Origin: CAZSPL01 sp964608735
GTDB lineage: Bacteria > JAJVIF01 > JAPKYR01 > CAZSPL01
DNA: 15,001 bases
Reading direction: 5' to 3'
Assembly: GCA_964608735.1 (NCBI GenBank)
Contig: CAZSPL010000080.1
Location: 1-15,001, forward strand
The notes under the pieces were generated by a model. The model searched no databases. It worked only from the letters and a program-made list of their open reading frames with translations, and was not told the DNA's origin. Within the stretch, counting starts at the first letter, position 1. Each line of letters starts with the position of its first letter. The position numbers and the translations under genes were made by a program. Positions 1-7,710 of the stretch are shown one piece after another.

Positions 1-2208
1 GGTTTGCTGACTCCGAATAATGATTTTTCGCGGGAGCTGAGAGTTAAAGTATACCCAGAACGCGTGCAAGTCGGAGAGGGGCAGGAAATCGAAACGGTAA
101 CGGCTGAAAACTATCCCGTCTACACATGGGAAATCAGGCTTGTTGCTCAAAACGCGATCTCCATTCTTCCAGAATGGCCGTGCACGACCGTCCCGGTGGA
201 TATTTGCAACCAGTACATAGACGGCTCATTTTCGAGCGGTCATTCGGCGGCTGTTTTCTTTTCAGTGGCTGCAAGAGGTTATCCAGAAAGTACACCACGG
301 TATATAGACACATCCTGTTTAGATGGCGGAGCGTTTTATTACTGTGATCCTTTTGAGTTCAGCACGATTCACTGGCATGAATTCTCTACTGAAAATGCTA
401 CTCCTCTCTATCCCGGGACCTTTGAATTGCCAGGTCCGGAGCCCGAACTCGTTCCGGGGCTTTACTCTGTAAACATCCTTAATACATCGGGGCCGCCGAT
501 GGAAGCGCTACTCGATCCGGGAATTCATCACGCAATTATTGAAGCCCGAGTTTTCTATAATGCCGATGGCAATGAAATAACATATTATCTGTATGATGAT
601 ATAGAAGTGGAAGTCAACTTGCATATAATTGTAGGTGATGACGGCTCTTACAAGGTTTATTACTTGTCTAATGAACAGGGCGAACGCTCCCGTATTTACA
701 GTACGAGAATTGTCCTTCCAGATCCCGATTCGCCACAAGTAAACGATTATGTGACGCATCTGGATTCGACATACGTAGATCTAAATACTCTGGGCCTTCC
801 TGATTATATAAGCAGCGTAGAGACAATCGCGGCATCCGCCTGTGGGCGCTACGTCGCGGCACAAGTTAGAACTGATGAGAATTGTGCCGGTATCGATTGC
901 AGAAAGGTCTATGTATTTGATTTCGCTCAAGGTTACGGATTGTTTCCGTCCGCGGTCGGACCATTTGAGGTTTCGACGTGGTTTCAAGAAGTCGACGATC
1001 TGTATTATCAGCCGGTGCATGAACTTAATCCACGGCTTAGCCCTGATGGGCAGTTCATTGTATTTGAGGGGGTCGTCAGAGATCGAGGAAATCAATATCC
1101 CGGGCAGGGTCAGGATTACAGCCCGCAAACGAACCATGCAAGAGTGTTCGCAGCGAAAATCGATTGGAGCGGTTTGGATTGCGCGTGGGGCCCTCGCGAA
1201 TTGCGCTGGCCATACCTGGATCAGTTTTTTGATGATTACAATGAAGATGAGCAATACGAGGACGAGAGTCCAAATAGACTGAATTACAATACCTATGAGC
1301 CCTCCATCGGCGGCCCGAGAGATTTCACTTTCGATCCTTTGATATTCGATGGAACACTGCCATGTTACCTTGTCTCCTGCACTACTTCATTATCGTTCGA
1401 ATACAGCGTTGTAGAACCTGATTTCAAGTATGGTGAGTCGCATATCCAATTCACATTTCTTCATGATGAGGATCCTCTTGTATTCAGAGCGTATGGCGTA
1501 TACCTTGATGAAGGCAACTATCAACCGGCTAACCAGATGCTTTTCCCCGACCATCCGGGAGCATCCTGCAATTCGTCTTCCGTGAATAATGATGCCTTTC
1601 TCATGTCATACCTGGGCACTGCAGGTAGCTATAATCTGCCTTTCTACAATTATATAAATGGCAGCTTCGTTAACAATGAACCGGCAGGCATATTCTACAC
1701 ACTCGGAATTGACGAAGACAACGCCCTGATCTGGGTATGTCGCCGCGAGGGTGAAGTTGCGTGCGAACTACCCCGTGATCCTCGTTTCTACTGGCAAAGT
1801 TACTGGTTTCCAAGGCTGAGTGAAATATTGCACGTCGGCGGGCAATATATATATCGAGGTGTCGTCAGGCAGAGCATGGATATTGACAGCGATGTCCTAG
1901 GCTTCGAGCTCAATATGAACGATCCATGTCCCGATATAAATGACTTCCCATTATGTGAAAATAGCCATATTCTCTGCTTGACGGAATTCTGCAACTTCGA
2001 CACCGGTTGCGAGGACCTACCGTTTATCAGCGGGGACGGCACGGCGGTTGTTTTTACCGCCCATGATTTTAATGAGGGCGATGTGTTTTTCGTGTATCTC
2101 CCATATGAAGTTAATATTGCGGACGTGAAGCTGAATGCCAAGTGCATCAGGATTAGTGAGAACGGCAATTCCACATATCCTGTATGTTCAGATTTTATTC
2201 CGAATTAG
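1..2208 (+). CDS. Large exported protein with PD40-like propeller motifs, 5' end outside window
   Basis: The reading frame is open to the left edge, so the N-terminus and any signal peptide are missing; the TTG at position 4 is not supported as a start because no ribosome site can precede it. About 735 residues are visible. Two stretches fit the PD40/TolB-like beta-propeller blade pattern (P-x-S-x-DG-x-x-hydrophobic-VF): NPRLSPDGQFIVFEG near 1027-1071 and FISGDGTAVVFTA near 2023-2061, the latter followed by an acidic turn and a strand. About 20 cysteines are spread over the protein, with many Tyr, Asp and Asn residues and an acidic patch near 1237-1270, which suits a folded extracytoplasmic protein with disulfides. 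The C-terminus (C-I-R-I-S ... SDFIPN) resembles the end of the next gene product, so the two may be paralogs. The next gene starts 13 bp downstream, implying an operon. Function is unknown; a surface or periplasmic binding role is inference only. Confidence 0.75.
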   Translation, partial: GLLTPNNDFSRELRVKVYPERVQVGEGQEIETVTAENYPVYTWEIRLVAQNAISILPEWPCTTVPVDICNQYIDGSFSSGHSAAVFFSVAARGYPESTPRYIDTSCLDGGAFYYCDPFEFSTIHWHEFSTENATPLYPGTFELPGPEPELVPGLYSVNILNTSGPPMEALLDPGIHHAIIEARVFYNADGNEITYYLYDDIEVEVNLHIIVGDDGSYKVYYLSNEQGERSRIYSTRIVLPDPDSPQVNDYVTHLDSTYVDLNTLGLPDYISSVETIAASACGRYVAAQVRTDENCAGIDCRKVYVFDFAQGYGLFPSAVGPFEVSTWFQEVDDLYYQPVHELNPRLSPDGQFIVFEGVVRDRGNQYPGQGQDYSPQTNHARVFAAKIDWSGLDCAWGPRELRWPYLDQFFDDYNEDEQYEDESPNRLNYNTYEPSIGGPRDFTFDPLIFDGTLPCYLVSCTTSLSFEYSVVEPDFKYGESHIQFTFLHDEDPLVFRAYGVYLDEGNYQPANQMLFPDHPGASCNSSSVNNDAFLMSYLGTAGSYNLPFYNYINGSFVNNEPAGIFYTLGIDEDNALIWVCRREGEVACELPRDPRFYWQSYWFPRLSEILHVGGQYIYRGVVRQSMDIDSDVLGFELNMNDPCPDINDFPLCENSHILCLTEFCNFDTGCEDLPFISGDGTAVVFTAHDFNEGDVFFVYLPYEVNIADVKLNAKCIRISENGNSTYPVCSDFIPN

Positions 2209-2221
2209 CGAGGTAGGACTG

Positions 2222-4999
2222 ATGAGAAATTACTTGATCGCTTTATTGCTCATCTTGGCTATTGCCGGCGGATGTTCAGGCTCGGGGAAGAAAGATCCCA
2301 TCATGCCGAGCTTGAGAATGCCTGTTTTAACGAGTGCTCAAACCCTCGAAAATGTACTGGCTATAAAATTCCTGCGCATATACTCATCCGGTCAGATAGA
2401 GGTACTGGCTGAACGGGCTATAAATTACGGCGAGCTCAGCCAGCTAAATATCCCCGAAGATATAGATGTTGTGTTTCATCTTCAGGCCGTCGATGAGAAC
2501 TACAATGCAAGCTGGATGGCTCAAAATGGCGTCGTTGACCCTGATGAAACGAGGCGAAGCATCGCAATCAGGTTTAAATACAAGATATCAAGCAATCTTG
2601 AGGGACAATATTTTATCACTTGTCCCAGGGCAATATTCATTCCCATTCCAGAGGGCGAGGGTGGCTCAGGCAATGGAATCAGCGTTTCCACTCCGGGTGG
2701 CTCGCGGGATGGCTCGCTTAACCTCGATCTCGGCGAATATTCCATCGAAGGAATAGTCAATCCGCCGGAAGGGCCTTATGATTACATGCGGATTCTTGAT
2801 GACAATGATAAATGGGAGATTGACAAAATTGCATATGGCGACGATGTGCCGGAGAGCGCGGAAATGGGCTGTCAGGTGGTGATTCCCGTCGATCCGGATG
2901 AGGGTGTTCCCGCATTTATCGACTGGGTCATCATTTTTGATGGTATACTAAATGAATCCTCCTCGGGTCCTGTTTGGCCTGATCCTTATTCGATAACAGG
3001 TCTTCAAGTTAAAAGACGCCCCCTTGAGGATGTTTATTATGACAGATTATGGAATCTTGATGTTTTGAGAATCGATGATGCTTTCGATTTGAGTGTGTTC
3101 TTGCCGCTCGCGCCAGGTGCAGGTAATTCCTTTGAAGGAACGGCATACAACGTCTACGTACCTATTTCTGGTTCTGAAGAGAATATACTTGAACTTGAAT
3201 ATGTAGGCCAGGCAAGCGATATCGCAATGTACAGCTATCTGAATGCCTACGCCTATGACATATTTGGCGCTTTTCCCTTCGATTCCGGGATGCATGATTT
3301 TGACATTCACGTCAAGCGAACAGCCGATGAATCTTATTACCTGAGCAAAACCTTCCAATTACCACTCGCCAACCCCGATTTCAATCAACCCGAAGATCTA
3401 TACGATTCGGGATATCATATTATTGCCGGCGTAGCCGCGGGCGGTGAGGGAACATCTCTCAACAACGGTCTAAGGCTAATGAACTCATTTACCAAGGAGA
3501 TAAAAGTCCTGAAATATGGAGATCAAATATTGGGCGGGGTCGGTAATATAAGCATGCAGAAGGCGCTTGGTGGAACTTACACTAACCACATCCGCGTGGC
3601 GTTTGACTGGGGCCCCGCGCAAGCAGGTTCCCAGTCGGTCGCAGTCTGGGACTGGTCGCCGACTTCGGGTAACCAAGGCATTGAAACCATTTATGATAAG
3701 CATTTTGGCAGCAATTATCACGCGGTATTACCAGCACCCAGTAGCTCAAACATGTTGACGCCCGTTTTGCCCATATTGGATCCTAAGGGCGATTTGCTAT
3801 TCTGGTCTGCGAAATATGATCTTGAGGTTGCCCCCACTTACTCAAATTGGCCTTATGGTTATAAGGATGAATGGCTGCTGTATGACGGCTTTTGTTCTAC
3901 TTATGACGGCGCTTTCGAGACTACCACCACCGGCGGCGATCTTGTAAACGCATATATACACCAGTTCGACCCGGATTGGGAATCATATAAAGAGAATGAA
4001 ATAACATATTATCCATATAGATGTGGCGGGAATGAAGCCCACGACCCCCCTCTTGCTTCCCTTCAAGACAATATGCTTTTGATGCAGCCATCAGTTTCCT
4101 CTGAAGTAGATGTAAAATGTGAGTTTCTGGGTTTAGTTTATGAGGGTAAAGCAGTTTCATGTTATGTTGTTGCATTTGCCAGAAGCGGAGATTGTGGAGA
4201 AGAATATACATCGCTGATCATTTACTTTATTGAGCTTGATTCCAATAGCACTGATGTAAGTCAAACCGCTGTGGTGGAGTTCTGCCCTTCGGGATATTGC
4301 GAGACCGATATATGGGGTAATAGCGGATATAATAATTCGTCAGATGCAAACGAACATATAGGCAAGCATACAGGGCCTGAGAAGCACTTCATTAATCCCA
4401 TGGTTACCGAGGATGGCTCTACCATTATCTATGAGGCTTATGATAACGGCTTCAGCCGAATATACAAGATTGATATTGATTTAGATTATGCTTTTAATGA
4501 TGAAGGCTTATTTATTTCCGACTCCTATGAAGTAGGCGGCTATCCAATTACCGGTCCTTATCAGTACAAGCCCGTTGTAAACTCGTCATTTTGGAACCCG
4601 CACTGGCAAAACGGTGAAGGGCAGTATCAGGATTTGCCAACAGACATAATCATCTACCAAGATGGAATGGACAGCAACACGGATATATGGCTTGCTTTCA
4701 AGTATGATCTTGTTCATTACTACAGGCACAATGTAACAGGCCCGTTTTCCCTGAATTTCGATGCATACAGCGGTCAACCCGACATGTCTACAAGGCATTT
4801 CTTTTACGGCATGGATTATTATGTCAGATCGGGAATAGTATTCACTTCGCAAAAATATGACCAGGGCGATTTGTTCATGATAGATCATGTATATTCACTT
4901 GACATGAATTCGCATTGGACGAAAATCAGGCGGTTGACTAATGCGGGCGAAGTAGGGCAAGTGAGAATAAGTAACTTTATTCCAATAATCGCAAGTTGA
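2222..4999 (+). CDS. Large lipoprotein with C-terminal PD40-like propeller motifs
   Basis: This codes for about 925 residues. The frame is open further upstream, but ATG 2222 is chosen because AGG/AGGA lies 4-10 nt before it and it starts an ideal lipoprotein signal: M-R-N, a hydrophobic run (residues 4-15), then AIAGGC with Cys18 as the likely lipidated residue, followed by a Gly/Ser/Lys tether. A Gly/Ser-rich linker lies at about residues 143-166. The middle is beta-rich and unrecognised. Near 4390-4470 the stretch NPMVTEDGSTIIYEA followed by S-R-I-Y-K-I-D fits the PD40/TolB-like blade pattern. The last 45 residues (GDLFMIDHVYSLD ... RRLTN ... SNFIP) parallel the end of the upstream gene product. 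It follows that gene by 13 bp and converges on a minus-strand lipoprotein gene 33 bp downstream, with no visible terminator between. By family logic it would be anchored to a membrane and face outward. Substrate and role are unknown. Confidence 0.85.
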   Translation: MRNYLIALLLILAIAGGCSGSGKKDPIMPSLRMPVLTSAQTLENVLAIKFLRIYSSGQIEVLAERAINYGELSQLNIPEDIDVVFHLQAVDENYNASWMAQNGVVDPDETRRSIAIRFKYKISSNLEGQYFITCPRAIFIPIPEGEGGSGNGISVSTPGGSRDGSLNLDLGEYSIEGIVNPPEGPYDYMRILDDNDKWEIDKIAYGDDVPESAEMGCQVVIPVDPDEGVPAFIDWVIIFDGILNESSSGPVWPDPYSITGLQVKRRPLEDVYYDRLWNLDVLRIDDAFDLSVFLPLAPGAGNSFEGTAYNVYVPISGSEENILELEYVGQASDIAMYSYLNAYAYDIFGAFPFDSGMHDFDIHVKRTADESYYLSKTFQLPLANPDFNQPEDLYDSGYHIIAGVAAGGEGTSLNNGLRLMNSFTKEIKVLKYGDQILGGVGNISMQKALGGTYTNHIRVAFDWGPAQAGSQSVAVWDWSPTSGNQGIETIYDKHFGSNYHAVLPAPSSSNMLTPVLPILDPKGDLLFWSAKYDLEVAPTYSNWPYGYKDEWLLYDGFCSTYDGAFETTTTGGDLVNAYIHQFDPDWESYKENEITYYPYRCGGNEAHDPPLASLQDNMLLMQPSVSSEVDVKCEFLGLVYEGKAVSCYVVAFARSGDCGEEYTSLIIYFIELDSNSTDVSQTAVVEFCPSGYCETDIWGNSGYNNSSDANEHIGKHTGPEKHFINPMVTEDGSTIIYEAYDNGFSRIYKIDIDLDYAFNDEGLFISDSYEVGGYPITGPYQYKPVVNSSFWNPHWQNGEGQYQDLPTDIIIYQDGMDSNTDIWLAFKYDLVHYYRHNVTGPFSLNFDAYSGQPDMSTRHFFYGMDYYVRSGIVFTSQKYDQGDLFMIDHVYSLDMNSHWTKIRRLTNAGEVGQVRISNFIPIIAS

Positions 5000-5032
5000 C
5001 GGGGATCATTTGTACAGAGAATCTGAGGCTGC

Positions 5033-7420
5033 TTAATAGAAATCGAAGGGGGAATATGAATAATATAGTACCGGGCCTTCATCATGACGCCTGAAACAGA
5101 GAACGCCATCATTTGAAATGATTATTTCTGGATCCCGAAGGTTATTGTCGCTATATATATATGGAATTAAATTATATTGCAAGGGCTCAAAGGATGAAGG
5201 AATAAATATCTTTGGAATAGAAAGCTTTAGGCCGGAGGCAGGAAAAGGCCATCCTGAGTTAACAATAACGCTGGCAATTGGAGAATTCATGGAATTAGGG
5301 CAGAATTGGCGATAATAGGTACAAGAGCCGTATGCGGCATAGAACAACTCAATCGAATCACTGCCTGAAGGAATAAAAGCACACATTATAGAGGGGATAG
5401 TGCAATCTTGCAAGTGATAACCATCAAAGAGGTTAGACCACATAATGAAGCAGCCGGTTTCAGAAAGTGCTAAAGCAGGACTGCGATCAAAAAGACTGGC
5501 ATCTTGATTAACTTTTGTGAAATTAGTCATGCTCCCGGGATAACCATGGGAAAAATAGATATCATCGTCAGAACCGAAGGCGGGGTGCCAGGAAGCGGCG
5601 ATAAATATCTCTCCATCCCCGGCTAAGTCGATAGAAAGGCAACCTTGCGGTGACAAATCAATACCCGAAGGAAATGAAGTGCAAAGTATAGGCTCGGAAA
5701 AGTCGGAGAAATTAGAAGATGTAACTTCATAGGCAAGATAAGGTTGATATTGCTCTTTACTATAAAAAGAAACGTAAACAATATGAAGGACATCAAGGTT
5801 ATCAAGAAATGGGTAAGCAGCGGATTCAACTAAAAGGTCAAAATCATATCCTGCGGGATTGAGCTTCTCTGAAGGATCGAAACTAAAACCTTTATATATG
5901 TAAGAGAAATTATCATATCCATTTGAATTCGTGTAGACAAGATGAGTGCCGTCGTGGGAATCGATTGCTAATCTCTTGGTATTATCGCCACCGCCACCAT
6001 ATTTAACAAGGCTGAATGTCTCACCGCCATTGAAGCTCTCCGCAACGTAACAACCACAGAGGGGGTCTTGCAGTGAAGTTATGTACATTGGTGTAGCAAT
6101 ATGATTACCCCTGATCGCAGAGCGGATGTGGTAATAGTCTAAATCCCACTGATTAGGAATCGTGGGAATCATGTTGAATTCGCCTCTATGCAGCCCCCTG
6201 ATAGTGCCGGGAACCCCATCCGTGGGGGGAGTCGCACCGACCATGGCAGAATGGGGGAAATATGCCGTTATGGGACTAATCGTGCCCCATGGGTACTGCG
6301 CTTTTATAGTAGCCAGGCTTGTTTGAACCCCGATGAGAATGAATATTTCCCCTGTTTGTGAGCATGTGCACGTTGTCGCCGTCAGCCGATACTTCGCCCA
6401 GCCCTCGCCCGTTTCGACCGGCGTTTCGGAGAATACGTAATGAAAGACCTCCGGGGACTCCATGAAAACGCAAAGGGTGGTCGATGGATCGCGCCAGGTG
6501 TAGACGGTGACGTCGAGGATCAGATCCCCCCCGCCGAAGTAGCCATCGTAATAGAGGGTGTTCTTGACCTGCTCGACCTCCACGCGGTACGCCTCCGGCT
6601 GGTTGGCGTGGGGAGGGAAATCGCCCGGTATATTGGAAGGCGGCTTGACGGTGGGCCATGCCCAGTTCGCGTCAACGGCGTAGTTGAATATAAACTCGTC
6701 GCCGACAACCTTGATTTTGTAGTGCCGTACATTTGTCTTCCCGACGCCGAACATGCCCCGGTTTTCCGTGTTCAGCATCGAGATGTCGTCGTCCTTTCCG
6801 AGATCGTCGCAGAAGTACTTGTATGCATTCACATTCGAGCCATACTCGGCGACTTCGTCGGGTGTTCCCATTGTACCGTCTATATAGCCCTGGTTCGGCC
6901 ATTCATCATTTGGGGGGAACAAATACGATCCCCACCAGAGCGTAAGTCCGTCGGGATTCATCAGGTGCGTGACGTCTTTATTCGCCAGGACCGGAAGCGG
7001 TCCGGGAAACCGCGCATCATTTGCCTTCGTGATGAGTATCCCCTTCACGTCGAACGCCGTATATGTCGGCTGCCCAAGGAATGGATGAGTCAAGCCGATG
7101 TCCACGTCGAGCACATCGCCGGTAATCTGGATGGGTCCGATCACCTTTATCAGGGTCGGCGGGGGCGGTTCGAGGAATACCATCGCGTTGAGGTGGGCCA
7201 TCCCGAACCTTTGCGGGATGATATCCATCGTCCCCGACCGCATATCCCCCTTGAACTGCCACATGCCCCAGAGGATTCTCCGTCCGCAAATATCTTCCGT
7301 CCTTGAAAGGTTTGGTTCCTCAGCCGGATATGTGCCCGGCGAAATCCCGTCATTCGCCGAACAAGAAGCAATCCCCAGGGCCATGATAACGATTATCCAA
7401 CTACATGCCTTCAATAGCAT
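5033..7420 (-). CDS. Two-domain lipoprotein: unknown N-terminal domain plus BNR-like propeller
   Basis: This codes for about 795 residues. ATG 7420 gives a clean lipoprotein signal (MLLKACSWIIVIMALGIASC, Cys20 lipidated, lipobox I-A-S-C). The frame extends to a TTG at 7474, but that triplet sits in the -35 box of a good promoter, so 7420 is preferred. The match to a ribosome site is poor: AGGTG directly abuts the ATG. Residues about 45-410 form a beta-rich domain with motifs such as WGMWQF, HLNAMVFLEPPP, DVDIGLTHPFLG, NPDGLTLWW and AYKYFCDDL; similar proteins seem to recur in uncultured bacteria, from memory only, and I know no function. The C-terminal part contains SFNGGETFSLV near residue 463, an Asp-box/BNR-like motif, and blade-like stretches (THLVYTNS, LHIVYVSF), which suggests a sialidase-fold-type propeller without evident catalytic residues. 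GC content drops sharply near the domain junction. Membrane-anchored and outward-facing by inference. Confidence 0.83.
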   Translation of the reverse strand: MLLKACSWIIVIMALGIASCSANDGISPGTYPAEEPNLSRTEDICGRRILWGMWQFKGDMRSGTMDIIPQRFGMAHLNAMVFLEPPPPTLIKVIGPIQITGDVLDVDIGLTHPFLGQPTYTAFDVKGILITKANDARFPGPLPVLANKDVTHLMNPDGLTLWWGSYLFPPNDEWPNQGYIDGTMGTPDEVAEYGSNVNAYKYFCDDLGKDDDISMLNTENRGMFGVGKTNVRHYKIKVVGDEFIFNYAVDANWAWPTVKPPSNIPGDFPPHANQPEAYRVEVEQVKNTLYYDGYFGGGDLILDVTVYTWRDPSTTLCVFMESPEVFHYVFSETPVETGEGWAKYRLTATTCTCSQTGEIFILIGVQTSLATIKAQYPWGTISPITAYFPHSAMVGATPPTDGVPGTIRGLHRGEFNMIPTIPNQWDLDYYHIRSAIRGNHIATPMYITSLQDPLCGCYVAESFNGGETFSLVKYGGGGDNTKRLAIDSHDGTHLVYTNSNGYDNFSYIYKGFSFDPSEKLNPAGYDFDLLVESAAYPFLDNLDVLHIVYVSFYSKEQYQPYLAYEVTSSNFSDFSEPILCTSFPSGIDLSPQGCLSIDLAGDGEIFIAASWHPAFGSDDDIYFSHGYPGSMTNFTKVNQDASLFDRSPALALSETGCFIMWSNLFDGYHLQDCTIPSIMCAFIPSGSDSIELFYAAYGSCTYYRQFCPNSMNSPIASVIVNSGWPFPASGLKLSIPKIFIPSSFEPLQYNLIPYIYSDNNLRDPEIIISNDGVLCFRRHDEGPVLYYSYSPFDFY

Positions 7421-7445
7421 CACCTGTAAACGGAGATTATCTTTG

Positions 7446-7474
7446 ATTATACAATGGAACCCGCTGTTCGGCAA
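7446..7474 (-). promoter_or_regulatory. sigma70-like promoter for the minus-strand lipoprotein gene
   Basis: On the minus strand TTGCCG (7474-7469, four of six matches to TTGACA) is followed after exactly 17 nt by a perfect TATAAT (7451-7446). Transcription would start near 7439, leaving a 5' leader of about 19 nt before ATG 7420. The TTG that could serve as an upstream start codon is part of the -35 box, which supports the shorter protein. Confidence 0.6.
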
Positions 7475-7519
7475 GAGCCGGTAGCTGCTTTGCTATGGGA
7501 AGTACTGAATCGGTCCATA

Positions 7520-7548
7520 TTGAAAGAAATGAAATCTTAAGCTATAAC
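7520..7548 (+). promoter_or_regulatory. sigma70-like promoter for the gltX operon
   Basis: TTGAAA (7520-7525, five of six) and TATAAC (7543-7548, five of six) are separated by 17 nt. Transcription would begin near 7555, giving gltX an untranslated leader of about 155 nt. The promoter is back to back with the one for the minus-strand lipoprotein gene, about 45 bp apart. No other comparable pair was seen upstream of gltX. Confidence 0.6.
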
Positions 7549-7609
7549 TTCATCCCATGACTTGGCGCCTTCTGAGAATCGTACTCACTCTCGCCCTTTG
7601 ATGCTTCGG

Positions 7610-7637
7610 AACACCCTTGTCCCGAAACCAAGGGGTT
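7610..7637 (+). promoter_or_regulatory. Hairpin in the gltX mRNA leader
   Basis: AAC-A-CCCTTG (7610-7619) pairs with CAAGGGGTT (7629-7637): six consecutive pairs, one bulged A at 7613, then three more pairs, around the 9-nt loop TCCCGAAAC. It ends about 73 nt before the gltX start. No U-run follows, so it is not an intrinsic terminator as it stands. I see no T-box antiterminator sequence. Whether it regulates gltX or is chance is open. Confidence 0.35.
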
Positions 7638-7710
7638 ATGTCGAGGGAATTGGAATTAGAGAGCGATTGCACCAATTGTTATGAGCCGTCCGGGGTGATA
7701 ACATTTACTT

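Noticed and set aside
4..6. TTG at position 4 as start of the first gene
   Set aside because: The frame is open to the window edge and no signal peptide follows, although the protein looks exported; the true start is upstream.
5000..5032. Bidirectional terminator between the converging lipoprotein genes
   Set aside because: The 33-bp gap shows no inverted repeat or T-run.
5152..5163. Short TA-repeat tracts (also near 1847-1856) as possible phase-variation tracts
   Set aside because: They are only about 10-12 bases, encode ordinary Ile-Tyr segments in frame, and dinucleotide tracts of this length are expected in AT-rich DNA.
6440..7306. Plus-strand open frame of about 290 codons inside the minus-strand lipoprotein gene
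   Set aside because: It lies wholly within the GC-rich half of a gene with a signal peptide and promoter on the other strand, and it has no ribosome site or domain signature.
7472..7474. TTG 7474 as start of the minus-strand lipoprotein gene
   Set aside because: It falls in the -35 box of a good promoter and would put 18 polar residues before an otherwise perfect lipoprotein signal.
7555..7710. T-box riboswitch controlling gltX
   Set aside because: I found no AGGGTGGNACCGCG-like antiterminator sequence and no terminator hairpin with a U-run.
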